Source: Allocatelliglobosispora scoriae (GTDB lineage: Bacteria > Actinomycetota > Actinomycetes > Mycobacteriales > Micromonosporaceae). Taken from it: a DNA stretch of 64,000 nucleotides. Under the pieces are notes generated by a model. That model was not told where the DNA came from. It did not search any database and worked only from the letters and a program-made list of their open reading frames with translations. The translations under genes were made by a program, and so were the position numbers. The number at the start of each line of letters is the position of its first letter. The first letter of the stretch is position 1. Shown here piece by piece: positions 1 to 7,495 of the stretch. The DNA lies in assembly GCF_014204945.1 (NCBI RefSeq), contig NZ_JACHMN010000003.1:2852001-2916000 (forward strand), read 5' to 3'.

Positions 1-75
1 GCTGACCGCCGCCGCGCCCTCGACCAGCAGAATCTCGCGTGCGGCCGCCAGCAGGCGCTCCACCGTCGTTTCCAT
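1..75 (-). CDS. TetR-family transcriptional regulator, N-terminal fragment
   Basis: Only the first 25 codons are inside the window; the gene runs off the left edge. The peptide (METTVERLLAAAREILLVEG...) has the length and pattern of helix 1 of a TetR-type DNA-binding domain, which normally opens with a short leader followed by an ILxAAxxLLxxxG-like helix. The ATG lies on the edge of a 36-bp perfect palindrome that looks like its operator, and a methyltransferase gene starts on the other side, so autorepression plus control of the divergent gene is likely. The family call rests on the short N-terminus plus the operator and is therefore moderate. Confidence 0.6.
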   Translation of the reverse strand, partial: METTVERLLAAAREILLVEGAAAVS

Positions 76-110
76 GTCTACACCGTAGACCTAGGTCTAC
101 GGTGTAGACA
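75..110. promoter_or_regulatory. Double TetR-type operator (36-bp perfect palindrome)
   Basis: The whole stretch equals its own reverse complement. Each half is itself an inverted repeat, GTCTAC-N3-GTAGAC (76-90 with ACC in the centre, 95-109 with GGT), and the two are separated by CTAG. Two adjacent dimer sites fit a TetR-family repressor that binds as a pair of dimers. It sits between the divergent regulator and methyltransferase and touches the regulator's start codon. Confidence 0.75.
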
Positions 111-145
111 AGGGCTATCATCGCCACGGAGGAAAGGGGGACCGG

Positions 146-901
146 ATGGACCGCGACATCCGCACGATGGACGACGTGATGCGGCTGCTGGACGACCTGT
201 TCGAGCCCGGGGCCGACCGCTGGACCGCCGACGCGGCGCCCTGGTGGGACGACTTCTACGCCGACCGCTCCCGACCGGTGCCGTTCTTCGCCGCCAAGCC
301 CGACGAGAGCCTCGCGTCCTATCTCGACCGTGGACTGATCGCCCCCGGCCGCGCCCTCGACCTGGGCTGCGGTCCCGGCCGCAACGCCATCCACCTCGCC
401 GGCCGCGGCTTCCGGGTGGACGCCGTCGACCTCTCCCCGGCGGCGATCGCCTGGGGGCGGGACCGGGCGCGCGAGGCGGGCGCGGACGTCCGGTTCCACT
501 GCGGCGACGCGTTCGCCCTCGCCGAGCTGACCGGCCCCTATGACCTGATCTTCGACTCCGGCTGCTTCCACCACCTGCCACCGCACCGGCGGGTCGGTTA
601 TCGCGAGTTCCTCGACCGCACGCTCTCGCCCGGCGGGCACTTCGGGCTCACCTGCTTCGCCGCCGGTGCGATGGGTTCGGAGCTCTCCGACATCGACCTC
701 TACCGCCAGGCCAGGCTCCAGGGCGGCGTCGCGTACACCGCGGAGTCACTGCGCTGGATCTTCGCCGACCTCACCGAGATCGAGCTCCGCCGCATGCACG
801 ACGAGGCTCCCGACTCCGCCGCCTTCGGCGAGCCCTTCCTCTGGACGGCGCTGTTCCGCCGCGAGCCGGCGGTCGGCGTACCCCCGGATGGTTTGGTGTG
901 A
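146..901 (+). CDS. Class I SAM-dependent methyltransferase
   Basis: A 251-residue soluble protein with a Rossmann-type SAM site: motif I DLGCGPGRN at residues 72-80, an acidic strand end (VDAVDLS) that should bind the ribose hydroxyls, and a motif IV-like DLIFDSGCFHH. This resembles the small-molecule/TehB-like methyltransferase group; the acceptor cannot be read from sequence. The ATG follows GGAGGAAAGGGGG at good spacing. It is transcribed away from the TetR-type gene across a double operator, so it is probably that regulator's target and may detoxify the regulator's ligand (inference). Confidence 0.8.
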   Translation: MDRDIRTMDDVMRLLDDLFEPGADRWTADAAPWWDDFYADRSRPVPFFAAKPDESLASYLDRGLIAPGRALDLGCGPGRNAIHLAGRGFRVDAVDLSPAAIAWGRDRAREAGADVRFHCGDAFALAELTGPYDLIFDSGCFHHLPPHRRVGYREFLDRTLSPGGHFGLTCFAAGAMGSELSDIDLYRQARLQGGVAYTAESLRWIFADLTEIELRRMHDEAPDSAAFGEPFLWTALFRREPAVGVPPDGLV

Positions 902-902
902 T

Positions 903-1445
903 CTAGCCGAGCTCCCAGCCGGTGATCAGCTTCTCCAGCTTGACCGCGCGGGTCCTGGGTGTCCTCGCCTTGAGCAGTTGGAGGATCGCCAGGTATCGGT
1001 CGGTCTTGCCGAGCGACTCGAAGGCGCTGCGCGCCGCCGGGTGCGCGGCGAGCGCCGTTTCGAGATCGGGCGGGACGGTGGCGTCGCGCTGCGCGACATA
1101 GGCCGCCTCCCACCGCCCGTCGGCCTTGGCGGCCGCGACCTCCGCCAGGCCGGGCGCGCGCATCCGCCCGGCCGCCGTCAGCGCCTCGACCTTGGCGATG
1201 TTGACCTTCGACCAGGAGCCCTTGGGCCGCCGGGGCGAGTATCGCTGCAGGTAGAAGTCCTCGTCGTGAGCTTTGCGCTGGCTGTCGATCCAGCCGTAGC
1301 ACAGCGCCACGTCCAGCGCCTCGCCGATCGTCAGGGTGGTCCGGCCCGATCCCTTCTTGGCGATCAGCATCCACACCTCGGCCTGGCTGTCGTGGTTCGC
1401 CGCCATCCAGTCCTCGAACTGCCGCACGGTGTCGAAGGTGTCCAC
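903..1445 (-). CDS. YdeI/OmpD-associated family protein
   Basis: A 180-aa cytoplasmic protein. The central segment WMLIAKKGSGRTTLTIGEA followed by ALCYGWIDSQRK is the hallmark of the YdeI family; the C-terminal half (FESLGKTDRYLAILQLLKAR) matches the bacteriocin-protection/OmdA-type domain often joined to it. Biochemical function is unknown for the family. I chose GTG at 1445 because GAGGTG sits 6 nt upstream; GTG at 1454 would overlap the upstream stop as GTGA and is the alternative. It lies immediately downstream of the VOC gene on the same strand and is probably co-transcribed with it. Confidence 0.8.
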   Translation of the reverse strand: MDTFDTVRQFEDWMAANHDSQAEVWMLIAKKGSGRTTLTIGEALDVALCYGWIDSQRKAHDEDFYLQRYSPRRPKGSWSKVNIAKVEALTAAGRMRAPGLAEVAAAKADGRWEAAYVAQRDATVPPDLETALAAHPAARSAFESLGKTDRYLAILQLLKARTPRTRAVKLEKLITGWELG

Positions 1446-1450
1446 GGTGT

Positions 1451-1861
1451 TCACCTCGACCCGAGGATTTCCAGGTAGTGCTTGTTGTACATCAACCCGA
1501 GCACGTTGCCGAACGGGTCGATCACGGTCGCGGTGACGAAGCCCGGGCCGCGCTCGCGGGCGGCCTCGTGCAGCGTCGCGCCGAGGGAGATCGCCTTCGC
1601 CACCGTCGCGTCGAGGTCGTCGACGTGCCAGTAGGCGACGTGCCCGCCCGACCCGCGGACCGAACCCGGCGGCGCCCACTTGGCGTCGATGATGCCGAGT
1701 TCGTGCTGGTAGTCGCCGAGCCGGAACTCGTAGTAGCCGCCCGGCACCTGGAAGTAGGGCGCAAGTCCCAGGAACTCGGAGTACCAGTCCTTCGCCGCCT
1801 CCAGGTCGTCGGCCCAGTAGGTCACGGTCGCCAACCCTCGCAGGGTCTGTGTCTCGCTCAT
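1451..1861 (-). CDS. VOC (glyoxalase/bleomycin-resistance fold) family protein
   Basis: A 136-aa single-module VOC protein: the N-terminal half has ATVTYWADDLEAAKDWYSEFLGL, the C-terminal half has HVDDLDATVAKAISLGA and ends with the typical DPFGNVLGLMYN. Candidate metal ligands are the His near GHVAYWHV and acidic residues of the paired modules. The substrate is unknown. The ATG at 1861 (MSETQ) is preferred to the upstream ATG at 1882, because the latter lies inside the palindrome between this gene and the WYL regulator. The YdeI-family gene follows with a 5-nt gap or a GTGA overlap, depending on its start. Confidence 0.85.
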   Translation of the reverse strand: MSETQTLRGLATVTYWADDLEAAKDWYSEFLGLAPYFQVPGGYYEFRLGDYQHELGIIDAKWAPPGSVRGSGGHVAYWHVDDLDATVAKAISLGATLHEAARERGPGFVTATVIDPFGNVLGLMYNKHYLEILGSR

Positions 1862-1878
1862 GTCGGCAACGCTATCGG

Positions 1879-1907
1879 CCATTGCGGAAGCTCCGGTTCC
1901 GCAATGG
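1879..1907. promoter_or_regulatory. Palindromic operator between VOC gene and WYL regulator
   Basis: Perfect 11-bp arms CCATTGCGGAA / TTCCGCAATGG with a 7-nt centre, lying in the 62-nt gap between divergent starts at 1861 and 1924. Position and symmetry suggest the binding site of the adjacent WYL-type regulator. Confidence 0.65.
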
Positions 1908-1923
1908 GTGCGAGACTGGAAAA

Positions 1924-2871
1924 ATGTTGGATACCTCGGTCCGCCTGCTGCGGTTGCTGTCGCTCCTGCTGACCCGACGCGACTGGGCCGGGCCGGACCT
2001 CGCCGACCAGCTCGGCGTCACCACCCGCACCGTGCGCAACGACATCGAGCGGCTGCGGATCCTCGGCTACCAGGTGCACTCCAGCACCGGCGTCACCGGC
2101 GGATACCGGCTCGGTGCGGGCAAGGCGATGCCGCCGCTGCTGCTCGACGACGACGAGGCCGTCGCGGTCGCGGTGGGCCTGCGGGTCGCCGCCTCCGGAA
2201 GCGTCACCGGGATCGAGGAGACGTCGCTGCGGGCCCTGGCGAAGCTGGAGCAGACCCTGCCGTCGCGCCTGCGGCACCGCGTCGACGCGCTGCGGTCGGT
2301 GACGCTCTCGGCCGCCGGACCCGGGCCGACCGTCGACGCGGCGGTGCTGACCACGATCGCCGCCGCCACGCGGGACCGCGACGGGCTGCGCTTCGACTAC
2401 ACCGGCCGGGACGGAGGGGTGACATCGCGCCGGGTGGAGCCGCACCGGCTCGTCTTCACCGGGCGCCGGTGGTACCTGCTCGCCTGGGACCTCGACCGCA
2501 AGGACTGGCGCAACTTCCGGGCCGACCGGATCCAACCCCGCCTGCCGCACGGTCCGCGGTTCGCCGCCCGGGAGATGCCCGCCGAAGACGCCTGGAAGCA
2601 GGTGGTACGCGGAACCGGGTCGCTCGCCTACCGCCACCCCGCCCGGGTACGCCTGCACGCGCCTATCGAGGCGATGGGGGAGCTGCTGCCGCCGAGCGCG
2701 GGACTGCTGACCTCGGTGGACGGCGACTCCTGCGAGCTGCAGACCGGGGGCGACTCGCTGGGTGAGCTCGCCGCGTTCCTGGGCAGCCTCGGCGTCGGCT
2801 TCACCGTCCTGGACCCGCCCGAGCTGCGCGACTTCCTGCATGAACTCGCCACCCGCTACGCCGCTGCCTGA
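1924..2871 (+). CDS. WYL-domain transcriptional regulator (DeoR-like HTH)
   Basis: A 315-aa protein with an N-terminal winged helix (LTRRDWAGPDLADQLGVTTR followed by TVRNDIERLRILGY), a linker ending in GGYRLGAG, and a WYL effector domain in which the literal W183-Y184-L185 is present within RRWYLLAWD, followed by NFRADRI. The C-terminal part fits the WCX extension. Members of this group sense small ligands or nucleic-acid fragments and often act on the neighbouring divergent gene. The start at ATG 1924 (MLDTSVRLLRLL) is the conserved family start; longer in-frame extensions run through the operator and into the neighbouring gene. The likely target is the VOC-YdeI unit. Confidence 0.88.
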   Translation: MLDTSVRLLRLLSLLLTRRDWAGPDLADQLGVTTRTVRNDIERLRILGYQVHSSTGVTGGYRLGAGKAMPPLLLDDDEAVAVAVGLRVAASGSVTGIEETSLRALAKLEQTLPSRLRHRVDALRSVTLSAAGPGPTVDAAVLTTIAAATRDRDGLRFDYTGRDGGVTSRRVEPHRLVFTGRRWYLLAWDLDRKDWRNFRADRIQPRLPHGPRFAAREMPAEDAWKQVVRGTGSLAYRHPARVRLHAPIEAMGELLPPSAGLLTSVDGDSCELQTGGDSLGELAAFLGSLGVGFTVLDPPELRDFLHELATRYAAA

Positions 2872-2990
2872 CGGTGCCGCGGCTCCATGAGTGTAGATCC
2901 CGCACGACGGGCGGTTGTCCTTGATCTGACGGATTCGTACGGTGAAGGTCGATGCCCATAGCAGACGTGCTGTGCCAGAGTGTGGTCTCG

Positions 2991-3380
2991 ATGAGCAACC
3001 AACGTCTGGAGTGCCGCGTGCTGATAAAGGTCCAGACGCATGACGACTTCGCGGGCCTGATGGACCTCTACCGTTGGCTTCGCGACGACCAAGAGGTGGC
3101 GGCGTCGGCAAAGGTCCTACGGAACTCGCACACTCCACCAGGGCACATGGGCGCGGTCGAGACTATTGACCTGGTGATTACGCACGTGACGGCGATCGCC
3201 AGTCTTCTCATCTCCTATGCGTCCTGGCTGAAGTCTCGCTCACGTCCGCCGCAGTGCACCTTCTCCATTGGAGGGCTGGATGTGACCCCTCGGGACGCGT
3301 CGCCAGCTACCACGGAGCAGCTAATCACAGTGCTCACCGCTCTTGCCGCTGCTGAACGGAAATCTGATGAGGCTGGCTGA
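2991..3380 (+). CDS. EACC1-like (effector-associated constant component 1) small protein
   Basis: A 129-aa protein matching from memory the architecture of the EACC1 family: an N-terminal beta-strand plus DLYRWLRDDQEV helix, a proline/glycine linker with HMGAVETIDLVIT, one hydrophobic helix (ITHVTAIASLLISYASWLKSR), then a strand pair and a C-terminal helix. EACC1 proteins are known as constant partners of diverse effector genes in bacterial conflict systems; their function is unproven. It is immediately upstream of, and overlaps by 14 nt, the caspase-like gene, so the two are translationally coupled. The start is uncertain: ATG 2991 gives the family-sized protein, ATG 2952 would add 13 residues. 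G+C is lower than in the surroundings. Confidence 0.7.
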   Translation: MSNQRLECRVLIKVQTHDDFAGLMDLYRWLRDDQEVAASAKVLRNSHTPPGHMGAVETIDLVITHVTAIASLLISYASWLKSRSRPPQCTFSIGGLDVTPRDASPATTEQLITVLTALAAAERKSDEAG

Positions 3381-6345
3381 TCCCCAGAAATCCCGCGCGG
3401 TGCTCATCGGCACATCCGCCTATCGACACATGCCTGCGATTCCGGCGGTGGCCAAGAATCTTGATACGCTGCAACGCCTGCTGATCGACTCGGAGATATG
3501 GGGCCTTCCGTCGGAGAACTGTCGTGTCGTCATGAATCCGGCGACGGTCGCGGACGTCATCGACCCCATCCATGAGGCGATGGAAGCCGCCAGCGAGGCC
3601 TTGATCGTCTACTATGCGGGACACGGTATTCGTGACCCTGAAGTGTTCGACGACCTTTACCTCGGCCTGCCGGACTCGGACAGTGAGCACCTCTACCGAT
3701 CGGTGCCGTTCAACCAGATACGGCGAGCATTGAGTCCGAACCGCGGCCCGGCGGCGAAGGTGGTCATACTTGACTGCTGCTACAGCGGCATTGCGATCGG
3801 CGCCATGGGACCTGCCACCGACATGGCCGACCAGGCAATGATCAAAGGCACCTACCTGATGACGGCGACCTCTCAGCATCTGGAGGCGCTGGCGCCGGTA
3901 GGAGCCGACTACACGGTCTTCACCGGGGAACTCATCCGGGCTCTCGAGGAGGGCATCCCTGGCAAGCCCGATCTACTCGACCTGGACACCCTCTACTTCC
4001 ACCTTCGAGGTGAGCTCAGGGCTCAGAACCATCCGATCCCCCAGCAGCGCAATCGCGACGAGGGAAGCCGGGTCACCATCGCTCGCAACCGCCTCCATAC
4101 CGCACCTGGCAGGATGAGTCCGCCCGCTGCCGACCCGTTGGCGAGTCCACCGCCCTCTACCGACCCGTTGGTGAAGTGGTCGGCTTTGCGGCGCCTTCCT
4201 CCCCGGGAAATCATGGCCCAAGCGCAGCGACTGGACGCCGTTGAGGCGGCTGACCTATTCCGCGCCGCTGGCATGATCTGCGCTGATCAGATCGTCGCTT
4301 CGTTGCTAGCGCTGCTGAACTCCGTCGCGAACTACAACTTCGCGACCCAGGTGCATGCGGGCGTGATGGTACGTCCGCCTCGCGAAATTCTGGCGGTGGT
4401 CGCCGCGCTCAATGCAACCGGTCAGGAGCAGCAGATCACCTTGCTGCTGGAGAGTTCCCGCTCGCAGTCACGAGACGAAGTCATTGCGTTGGCCTCCGCC
4501 TTGCATGCCGAAGGAATGCAGGCATACCTGACGAAAGTCCTTGATGGCGCGCTGACTCTCGCAGCGGCCAACGCCACGCTCGTCGAGCTCACCACCGCTA
4601 TGCGCGCGTCCACGCTCGCTGACGACATAGAAGGCATGTTCACGCGCGCGGCGGACCGAGTTCCGCCGGCGGAACTCGCCCAATGGGCGGACGGATTGCA
4701 CGACGCGGGCTACGAGGACCTGGCGAGTCGGCTGTACCAGCGTTCGGCTGCGGTTATAGCGCTGCGGTCGGCGTCCAAAGTTGCGCAGGTGGCGTCGATC
4801 ATCCACAAGGACGGTCAGCCCAACCAGGCGATCCATCTCATTGACCTGGCTTACGAGGCGAGCGTCGGCGTCGTCGGGATGGCCGAGCTCATCGCGGCGA
4901 TGTTCCAGCACGGTCCTGACACTCATGCCGATCACGTCGTAACGCGGTGCGCACGAAGCATGGGTGTCCTCGACCTTATCGAGATCGCCGCCGAGCTTCG
5001 AGAGCACAACCATGACGCCTCGGCCCGGGCGCTGCTGCTGTGCGGAGCCAGGCTGGGCCAATTCGGCGGCACAGCGGTGCTCGCCGAGCGGATGCGGGAT
5101 GGTGGTCGGCCCATAGACGCGCGCAATGTCATTGAAGTCGGCGTCAAGTATCGACCGGCCGAAGAGATCATAGTGGCGCTGGTCGAGCTCTCAGGATTGC
5201 GTGCCTTGGATGAGGTGGAAGTCATCCAGGAGGTAGTGGTCGCGAGCGACGTCGCCGTGCTGGGAGCTGTTCTTGAAGCCGGAGGCAGAGCGGGCGCACT
5301 TCACATTCTTCGCCCCATGGCGGCGGCGGTTGTACGGCAACGCTCCGAAGCGGATCTAGCCGTATTGATGCCGTCGCTGCTTGGTATCGGGCACAGTGAG
5401 TTGATCAAGTACATGTTCGACGATCCGTCGATTGGGCGCAAGCTCGAAGGCGTACTCATCAACAGCACGGTGCCTTTCCGGCGTCATATACTCGTGACGA
5501 TCGCAAACCGGTCGCCGGGAAGCCTCGGCTCCCTCCTACGAGTGACTCGTGTGACCGCCCCAGATGTCGCTCGAATGCTGGTGAGCGCTTCATCCGATCT
5601 ACCGCCCGAAGACTGCGTCGCGGTGATACACGCGCTTCAGGGGGAGTCCGACAGACCGGAACTGCACAAGGTGCTGGTGGAGGTCGGCCGCAGGCCCATC
5701 GCCACGCTCGTTCACATCATTCAAGTTCTGGTCGCCAAGGAAGATACCGAGGCTGCAAACCTGATCGTCAGCGCGTACGCCCAGTCGAGCATGCGGCTCG
5801 CCGTCGAACTGCTGGAGAGCAGACTGCGCAGAGTCGGCGCGATCGACCAGGCAGATTTGCTGGTGTCCGATCGCGTGGCCGTGTTCCACCACGGGCCTGC
5901 CCATCCGCTGTCGTCGGCGGTCCGACTGATTATCCGCGATAGTCCGCTTCGATCGTCACGGTGCCATCGCCCCCCGATTCCCGAAAGCAAAGCCAACCAC
6001 GCATATCGGGTGCTGCCGGGCCTGGACGAGATCCTGCTCTTTGTCGACCTCAGTCTGTTCGGCGGAGGGCGTGGATTCCTGCTCTTCACGGGCTACGAGG
6101 TATGCCATCGCAACGGCACGGATGACAAAGTCGTCACCAGGGTCCCGTACGCTGACTTTCCCGACCTCAAATTCACCGCTTCGGGGGAGTTCGCGATCGT
6201 TCTGGGTGGCGGCAAGCCGAGGTCGATCGCCAGCGGGGACGTCAAGGTCGCTGACGTCATCGGACTTCTGCGGACGCTTCAGCGGGCGATGAAGGCATGG
6301 ATTGACTCGAATTCAATCGAACCGGTTGGCGCTGATGAAATCTGA
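3367..6345 (+). CDS. Caspase-like peptidase with alpha-solenoid repeats and C-terminal PH-like domain
   Basis: A 992-aa protein. Residues about 8-245 form a C14/caspase-like domain: strand AVLIGTSAY, catalytic His86 in YYAGHG and catalytic Cys138 in LDCCYSG, then the TATSQ strand and YTVFTGELI helix. After a Pro-rich linker (about 245-270) comes roughly 560 residues of degenerate helical repeats of about 35 aa (LAQWADGLHDAGYEDLASRLY-like), an alpha-solenoid. The last about 110 residues (LPGLDEILLFVDLSLFGGG, then FLLFTGYEV) look like a YokE/bacterial PH-type module. No ATPase or transmembrane segment is evident. Sampled lines are 52-63% G+C against 75-80% in nearby genes, suggesting transfer. 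Start at ATG 3367 (MRLADPQK); ATG 3343 is the alternative. Role is probably regulated proteolysis in defence or cell death (inference). Confidence 0.82.
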   Translation: MRLADPQKSRAVLIGTSAYRHMPAIPAVAKNLDTLQRLLIDSEIWGLPSENCRVVMNPATVADVIDPIHEAMEAASEALIVYYAGHGIRDPEVFDDLYLGLPDSDSEHLYRSVPFNQIRRALSPNRGPAAKVVILDCCYSGIAIGAMGPATDMADQAMIKGTYLMTATSQHLEALAPVGADYTVFTGELIRALEEGIPGKPDLLDLDTLYFHLRGELRAQNHPIPQQRNRDEGSRVTIARNRLHTAPGRMSPPAADPLASPPPSTDPLVKWSALRRLPPREIMAQAQRLDAVEAADLFRAAGMICADQIVASLLALLNSVANYNFATQVHAGVMVRPPREILAVVAALNATGQEQQITLLLESSRSQSRDEVIALASALHAEGMQAYLTKVLDGALTLAAANATLVELTTAMRASTLADDIEGMFTRAADRVPPAELAQWADGLHDAGYEDLASRLYQRSAAVIALRSASKVAQVASIIHKDGQPNQAIHLIDLAYEASVGVVGMAELIAAMFQHGPDTHADHVVTRCARSMGVLDLIEIAAELREHNHDASARALLLCGARLGQFGGTAVLAERMRDGGRPIDARNVIEVGVKYRPAEEIIVALVELSGLRALDEVEVIQEVVVASDVAVLGAVLEAGGRAGALHILRPMAAAVVRQRSEADLAVLMPSLLGIGHSELIKYMFDDPSIGRKLEGVLINSTVPFRRHILVTIANRSPGSLGSLLRVTRVTAPDVARMLVSASSDLPPEDCVAVIHALQGESDRPELHKVLVEVGRRPIATLVHIIQVLVAKEDTEAANLIVSAYAQSSMRLAVELLESRLRRVGAIDQADLLVSDRVAVFHHGPAHPLSSAVRLIIRDSPLRSSRCHRPPIPESKANHAYRVLPGLDEILLFVDLSLFGGGRGFLLFTGYEVCHRNGTDDKVVTRVPYADFPDLKFTASGEFAIVLGGGKPRSIASGDVKVADVIGLLRTLQRAMKAWIDSNSIEPVGADEI

Positions 6346-6410
6346 TTCCCGCTCATACCGCGGTATTAACGTGGTTGACGGGTTGTTCCGATCGGATGGG
6401 CGTAAATGCA

Positions 6411-6439
6411 GTGACCGGAACCATCCGCCCGGTTATGCT
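6411..6439 (+). promoter_or_regulatory. Candidate promoter of erm leader (leaderless transcript)
   Basis: A GTGACC -35-like hexamer (6411-6416), a 17-nt spacer and a TATGCT -10-like hexamer (6434-6439). The expected start site, about 7 nt further, coincides with the ATG at 6446, implying a leaderless mRNA. An AT-rich patch (GTAAATG) just upstream of the -35 is reminiscent of WhiB7-dependent promoters, but this is only a visual match. Confidence 0.5.
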
Positions 6440-6445
6440 CGCCCG

Positions 6446-6559
6446 ATGATCACGACGCATGCCCTCCTCGGCCGGGCCTCGACGCCCGTCGCGCGGGGAC
6501 CGCTGCACTCGTCCCGCCTGCGCTTCCAGCGTCGCGCCCTGGGCCGCGCCGCCTCGTAA
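6446..6559 (+). CDS. Putative erm leader peptide (37 aa)
   Basis: A short ORF, ATG to TAA, encoding a basic 37-residue peptide (MITTHALLGRASTPVARGPL, then an Arg-rich tail). It begins at the predicted transcription start and ends 110 nt before the Erm gene. Short Arg-rich ORFs upstream of ribosomal-resistance genes often act as antibiotic-sensing leaders: ribosome stalling in the leader changes downstream RNA folding. The Arg-rich segment is where stalling by macrolides would be plausible (known for R/K-x-R/K motifs). No protein function of its own is expected. Confidence 0.55.
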   Translation: MITTHALLGRASTPVARGPLHSSRLRFQRRALGRAAS

Positions 6560-6623
6560 CCCGTAGCCACCGCGCCGCCAGGGCCCTCCGCGTCCTCTTC
6601 CCACCGGACGGGCCACGATGACG

Positions 6624-6660
6624 CCTGTCCGCGTTCGCCGCCACATCGGCGGCAGACAGG
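6624..6660 (+). promoter_or_regulatory. Attenuator-like hairpin masking the erm ribosome binding site
   Basis: Outer stem CCTGTC (6624-6629) with GACAGG (6655-6660) and inner stem GCCGCC (6637-6642) with GGCGGC (6648-6653), loop ACATC. The right outer arm runs into the Shine-Dalgarno AGGA (6658-6661), 8 nt before the ATG at 6670, so folding would hide the start of translation. This fits translational attenuation controlled by the upstream leader ORF. Confidence 0.6.
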
Positions 6661-6669
6661 ACCACGGTT

Positions 6670-7449
6670 ATGGCGCTGCCGAAGCACGAGCATGCCCGCA
6701 CCCGCCGGGCGTTCAGCCAGAACTTCCTCACCGACCCCGTCGCGGCCCGGCGTCTGGTCGCCGCCGCGCAGATCACACCCACCGATCTGGTGTACGAGGT
6801 GGGCGCCGGTCAGGGCAGCCTCACCACCGAGCTGTCCCGCAAGTGCCGGCGGCTGATCGCGTACGAGGTGGACCCGGCGATCGCCGCCGACCTGCCCCGG
6901 CTGCCGGGGCTGACCGTCCGCGTGGAGGACTTCCTGCGCGCGGCACCCCCGGCGGAGCCGTTCGGGGTCGTCGGCAACATCCCCTACGCGTTGACCGCCG
7001 CCGTCGTCGACTGGTGCCTGCGGGCCCAGACGATGACATCGGCGACCCTGCTCACCCAGCTCGAATACGCCCGCAAACGGACCGGGGACTACGGCAGGTG
7101 GAGCAGGCTGACGATCAGCACCTGGCCGGAGGTGAGCTGGGAACTCGCCGGACGGGTTCCCCGGACGGCGTTCCGGCCGGTGCCGGGGGTGGACGGGGGC
7201 ATCCTGCGGATCGTCCGGCGACCGGTGCCGCTGGTGCAGCGGGATGCGCTCGTCGCCTACCGGAGCTTCGTGGAGCTGGGGTTCACCGGGGTCGGCGGCA
7301 CATTGCAGGCGACGCTGGCCCGGCGGTACGGCGGGCGGCGCGTCACCGCAGCGTTGCGGGCGGCGCGGCTGGCGGTCGGCTCCCCCGTCGGATTGGTCTG
7401 GCCGGAGCAGTGGCTGGCGCTGTTCCGCCTGCTGGACGCACCGCGCTGA
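6670..7449 (+). CDS. erm: 23S rRNA adenine N6-methyltransferase (Erm family)
   Basis: A 259-aa RNA N6-adenine methyltransferase of the Erm/KsgA superfamily: QNFLTD (17-22), SAM motif I EVGAGQGSLT (43-52), acidic YEVDP strand, and the catalytic N-I-P-Y motif (103-106). The absence of a KsgA-type C-terminus, the short N-terminus and the leader/hairpin arrangement favour Erm, which methylates A2058 of 23S rRNA and confers macrolide-lincosamide-streptogramin B resistance. ATG 6670 has an AGGA at 8-nt spacing. Expression is likely inducible through the upstream leader and hairpin. A strong bidirectional terminator follows. Monomethyl versus dimethyl activity cannot be told from sequence alone. Confidence 0.88.
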   Translation: MALPKHEHARTRRAFSQNFLTDPVAARRLVAAAQITPTDLVYEVGAGQGSLTTELSRKCRRLIAYEVDPAIAADLPRLPGLTVRVEDFLRAAPPAEPFGVVGNIPYALTAAVVDWCLRAQTMTSATLLTQLEYARKRTGDYGRWSRLTISTWPEVSWELAGRVPRTAFRPVPGVDGGILRIVRRPVPLVQRDALVAYRSFVELGFTGVGGTLQATLARRYGGRRVTAALRAARLAVGSPVGLVWPEQWLALFRLLDAPR

Positions 7450-7458
7450 GGGGTTGTG

Positions 7459-7490
7459 GTCGCGGGCCCGGCGGTCGCCGGGCCCGCGAC
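7459..7490. terminator. Bidirectional terminator between erm and a methyltransferase
   Basis: Perfect 14-bp arms GTCGCGGGCCCGGC / GCCGGGCCCGCGAC with a 4-nt loop, between two convergent genes ending at 7449 and 7496. There is no U-tract, as is usual in high-GC actinomycetes. Confidence 0.8.
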
Positions 7491-7495
7491 GAGGG

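Noticed and set aside
78-581. Arg-rich open frame antisense to the first methyltransferase
   Set aside because: Typical high-GC shadow with RGRRR-type composition and no motif.
2991-6345. Prophage or integrative element carrying the caspase module
   Set aside because: No integrase, transposase, tRNA attachment site or flanking direct repeats were found; only the composition suggests transfer.
6302-6559. 85-codon ORF as a full gene upstream of erm
   Set aside because: Its first half overlaps the end of the caspase gene; only the portion from ATG 6446 follows a promoter and is credible as a leader peptide.
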